64,000 nucleotides of DNA from Pholiota molesta (Eukaryota; Basidiomycota; Agaricomycetes; Agaricales; Strophariaceae), in contig JACGCK010000035.1 in assembly GCA_014925825.1 (NCBI GenBank), forward strand, positions 62,001 through 126,000, in the 5' to 3' direction. Each line of letters opens with the position of its first letter. Position 1 is the first letter of the stretch. Position numbers and translations under genes: made by a program. This document shows, piece by piece, positions 60,871-64,000 of the stretch. The notes below the pieces were generated by a model. That model was not told the origin of the DNA and ran no database searches. It saw only the letters and a list, made by a program, of their open reading frames with translations.

Positions 60871-63800
60871 ATATTCTGGACATGGTCTCTTGGATTGTAA
60901 TAAACGAGTCGCTAACTTCGCACATATAATAATATACCGATGTTTTAGTCATGTATTTGTATTGCTCACTGTGTCAATTGACATTAAATAGGTTTATATT
61001 TTAGGACGATTCTATTGACCCTGCAACTTGGATGCAACTGGAGTCTCCAACGCATGGGTGGGAACAAATAAGGTCGAGCATTGGAATAGATTCCTTCGGT
61101 ATTTGCATGGTATTTGACGATAAACAGGTCGACATTAACTATTTCTATGATTCAAGCGCCCTTTGCAGCATCTGCTATCGCTCAGAGTTTTCGCGGCACG
61201 GCAATTCTGTGATGTTTGCATTCAAGACATGCTTTGCACAATCGAACAAGTTCTCAGCTGGGTACCGGAGAATGCTGGGCAAGGGGTTCCGTTTTACATG
61301 GCTTCCAGCCTATCGAGGTGAGGCTGCTGTGTTTTATTTTATTTTATTTTATTTGCGATGTATGATGTCCAACGTGTCGTAGGCATTCAAGATCATTCGT
61401 GAAATAGAACGTTCGGACCCCGAATGCTACGACGAAGTTCAGGCCGAAATCGAGAGAGTAGAGGTAGACAAAGCCAAAGCCGCCCATTGCAGACAAGCAC
61501 CACGTTTGGAAAAGTAAAGAAAGTAAAACTCGTCGCAAAATCGGCAGGATTGCCGAATCAATTCCAAATCGTGGAGACCATCGACATCCCCCACGCTGAA
61601 ATCAAACAGTTCGCGGACCCTCCTTTGGTTAAATAACATACGTCCCTCCTGTCGCCATCGCTGACAACAACGCGTCCCATTCACGAATCTGCTGGGGTCG
61701 AGCTTTCATGACGCATGGCAATGAATAAATCCCGACTACGACCTACTACGACCCTTTCATCCGCTGGCAAGTCAACAAACTGTATAAGCTCGACAGGCAT
61801 CAAATTCGACGAGCAATATATCGTCTACAGCCCAAAGGATGGCCAGTCATGTATGGACCACGATCGTCAGGACGGCGAAGGTTTCGGACCCAGGAGTACG
61901 CCGCTGTGAAAATGGAGGTCCTGGAATGGAGTCCAGCAGCTGTCGCGGACAAGGTCGGTGGCAGAACGGTCTACATAGTCGCTACCACCCCGCATCCGGA
62001 TGGACAAACAACATCTTCTTCGGCACTGGCATCAAAAACAGAATCTTCGCTGCGAATGATATCGATAATGAGGCATGCTTGTGCACTCTCCGCGCTGCGC
62101 GAACCATGGCTTTCCGAGACGTCATCACTCCTCGCGCCACATCGAACAGCTGGTCGAAGTCAAGGGCGCTAAGAGCTTCCTTTCGCCCTCACCTCCGAAC
62201 TGTACGTTCTGCCCATGGTAGTTTATGTTTTCTGAGCTACGGAGACGCTAGCCTCGTTTTATAGCTAGTGGAGACCTCCGGCGCCGTCAACTACGCTGCG
62301 ATGACCGGCCTCCTACAGCCGTTTCAATGCGCCAACATTTCCTTCAGTTTTACTTATCTGTGCATATCTTGTCCCATCCGTGCACGGAGATCTGAGTTGT
62401 CCTGGTGAAATAAACATAATAACATCGATCCCCACGAATTATTCTGAGGTATGGAACATCGGCGAATTTCCAACATGGAGCACCAATGCGCAGAGCTCGG
62501 AAGTACCTGGAAGTACTCGTGGTTGCGAGAGGGTATGTCCTGGTCTGTCTGGGTATGTGCAGGGGCTATTTATAGATAGGTGGACATAATATGATATCGG
62601 GCGCAAGACGAATGACATGCGCATCGAAAGTTGCAAGTCAGGGCAATAGGCAGCGGATGCGCGTATGGTGGAAGGGAATTTGACCTTGATTTGACCCATG
62701 TTCTCCGTTTCTTTCGCAAATACCGCTTCAGACTAGTCTTTACAGTCGGAAGCTGGGAATTGACAATTCCGACTCAACAGTCATACATACACTGGCATGC
62801 ACAGTGACTAGAGTAATATAATAATTTCAATGAATAGTGCTATGCTCAGCGGCTTGGGTTTGTGAAAACGTGGAACACTTGCCAGGGATTCGCATTGCTC
62901 TATAGATTTTCCTCCGTTACCCGTAGTTCTCGGCTACGACACCAGATGATCGATGACACCTCACGAGCCCGCGAGCGGCGAGCCGTGACACTCACAGACT
63001 CTTCCATTCCATCAAAACATACGTCGGAAGATTTGAGGAGGATAGTGTTTTTAGTAATTCACACAAGAAGGAAGACAGTGATGGGAAGACATAGGAAGAC
63101 ATACCGTTCCGTCATTCCAACTTCATGTTCTTTGTTGGTTTCTTTCGGCCCATCTAAAACACATCAGAACTTCGAATCTTTTTGCTGTTCGTTGCCCAAT
63201 TTCTGTCGATAACGAAACCATTTTTAATTATGTATCAATGAAAGAACTCGTTGCTATTCGAGAAAGGTACACCTTGTGCAAGGGCCATTACAGGCCATTA
63301 CTCTCATTCACGGCTCCTGAGCGCTGATGCCGCTGACGAATTGTATCGAACTGTTAAGCGACAATTCCATTCAGAATGCATAATCTTTGCATAATTTACA
63401 AACGACGTATGCTACCTAATACTATCGGAGACTCCTCCATGGTCATAAAATGCACTGATAATTGCGAAATCATTGATGTCGATGGATTCTGATGCCGATT
63501 TTGTTCCCAAAATACTTGCAAGGTACATAAATGTTGTGAGCATGAGCACTGTGATTTCCCATATCTCAGAGACCAGATTGATGACGCGGACGTCATAAGT
63601 AATAGTCGATCTCAGAAATCCCGTTCAACAATGTACAGATGCTTATAAAATTATTAGAAAGCATGGAGCTCTGGCCGCAGGTTGCTCGATCGGCGCTCAA
63701 TCAGCGGTAACTATGTGCCGTCTTCTCACTGACTACTTGAAAATTTCAGACCGTTACATACAATCTGAAGACACGTTCGAAATGGCAAATACATTACTCA

Positions 63801-64000
63801 TGATCAAAACCTTTCCATAGCCTCACAAAGCAACCTCAGTCAATGTTTGAACCGATGTTCCATAAATTCCCGAAATATTATGCGACTACTCCTACTATTA
63901 TATACTCCCAGATTCGTCCAGTGAGCGCTCATTTTGCAGTCACCTGCCCCCTCGATTGACAGGGTTTCGATGCCGTTGGAGGACCATTGGAACAACTATA
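60871..64000. other. Terminal stretch without a confident gene
   Basis: Frames at 61032-61382, 61424-61636 and 61839-62264 have reasonable amino-acid make-up. A charged helical run (SDPECYDEVQAEIERVEVDKAKAA), split here into SDPECYDEVQAE and IERVEVDKAKAA, lies near 61411-61480. I recognise no domain and found no convincing exon chain. A gene of unknown type may exist between 61.0 and 62.3 kb. From 62.3 kb on I see nothing coding. Confidence 0.3.

Noticed and set aside
1..64000. tRNA, rRNA or CRISPR-like array
   Set aside because: No cloverleaf with a proper T-loop, no conserved rRNA blocks, and no evenly spaced short repeats with unique spacers were seen by eye.

Overview
This is eukaryotic DNA from a filamentous fungus, almost certainly an agaricomycete (mushroom-forming basidiomycete). 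The genes carry many short introns of about 50-70 bp with GTRNGT/YAG borders. Several families are typical of that group: DUF6535 membrane proteins, expanded caspase-domain proteases, tandem P450s, and a GH79 glycosidase with a C-terminal beta domain. I saw no bacterial-type operons, rRNA, convincing tRNA or CRISPR array.

Layout. (1) 0.6-14.2 kb: two tandem DUF6535 membrane-protein genes (A at 612-3817, B at 10170-13366) with duplicated 3' flanks and a degenerate third tail between them. (2) 14.7-16.3 kb: an alanine-rich nuclear-type protein with a C-terminal Zn2Cys6-like cluster. (3) 17.6-18.5 kb: an NAD(P)-binding atypical SDR on the minus strand. (4) 18.5-21 kb: a GC-rich repeat island. 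(5) 21.0-23.6 kb: an intact acylaminoacyl-peptidase (S9C). (6) 23.8-28.7 kb: two tandem cytochrome P450s. (7) 28.5-35.3 kb: a threefold repeated module of P450 3' end, GH79 and, in two copies, a small unknown gene; only the last GH79 is complete. (8) 37.1-39.4 kb: an intact long-chain acyl-CoA synthetase between two copies of an inverted repeat. (9) 42.3-60.9 kb: five caspase-domain genes (four plus, one minus) sharing a caspase/metacaspase-like peptidase domain and a long C-terminal region; the fifth is split by a 2.7 kb foldback transposon. (10) 60.9-64 kb: no gene recognised.

How the genes relate. The enzymes at 17.6-39.4 kb (SDR, peptidase, P450s, glucuronidase-type GH79, acyl-CoA synthetase) are all plausible secondary or lipid-metabolism and degradation genes, but nothing in the sequence proves a pathway. 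The most striking system is the caspase cluster. It is a local birth-and-death array of H/C-dyad proteases with a conserved 8-nt first coding exon, varied residues around the catalytic Cys, and one copy at opposite orientation and high divergence. A role in regulated cell death or conflict is inference from the family.

Quality warning. Twelve frame breaks were found in six genes, and every one is the apparent loss of exactly one base, several in homopolymers. Assembly undercalls are therefore a serious alternative to pseudogenisation.
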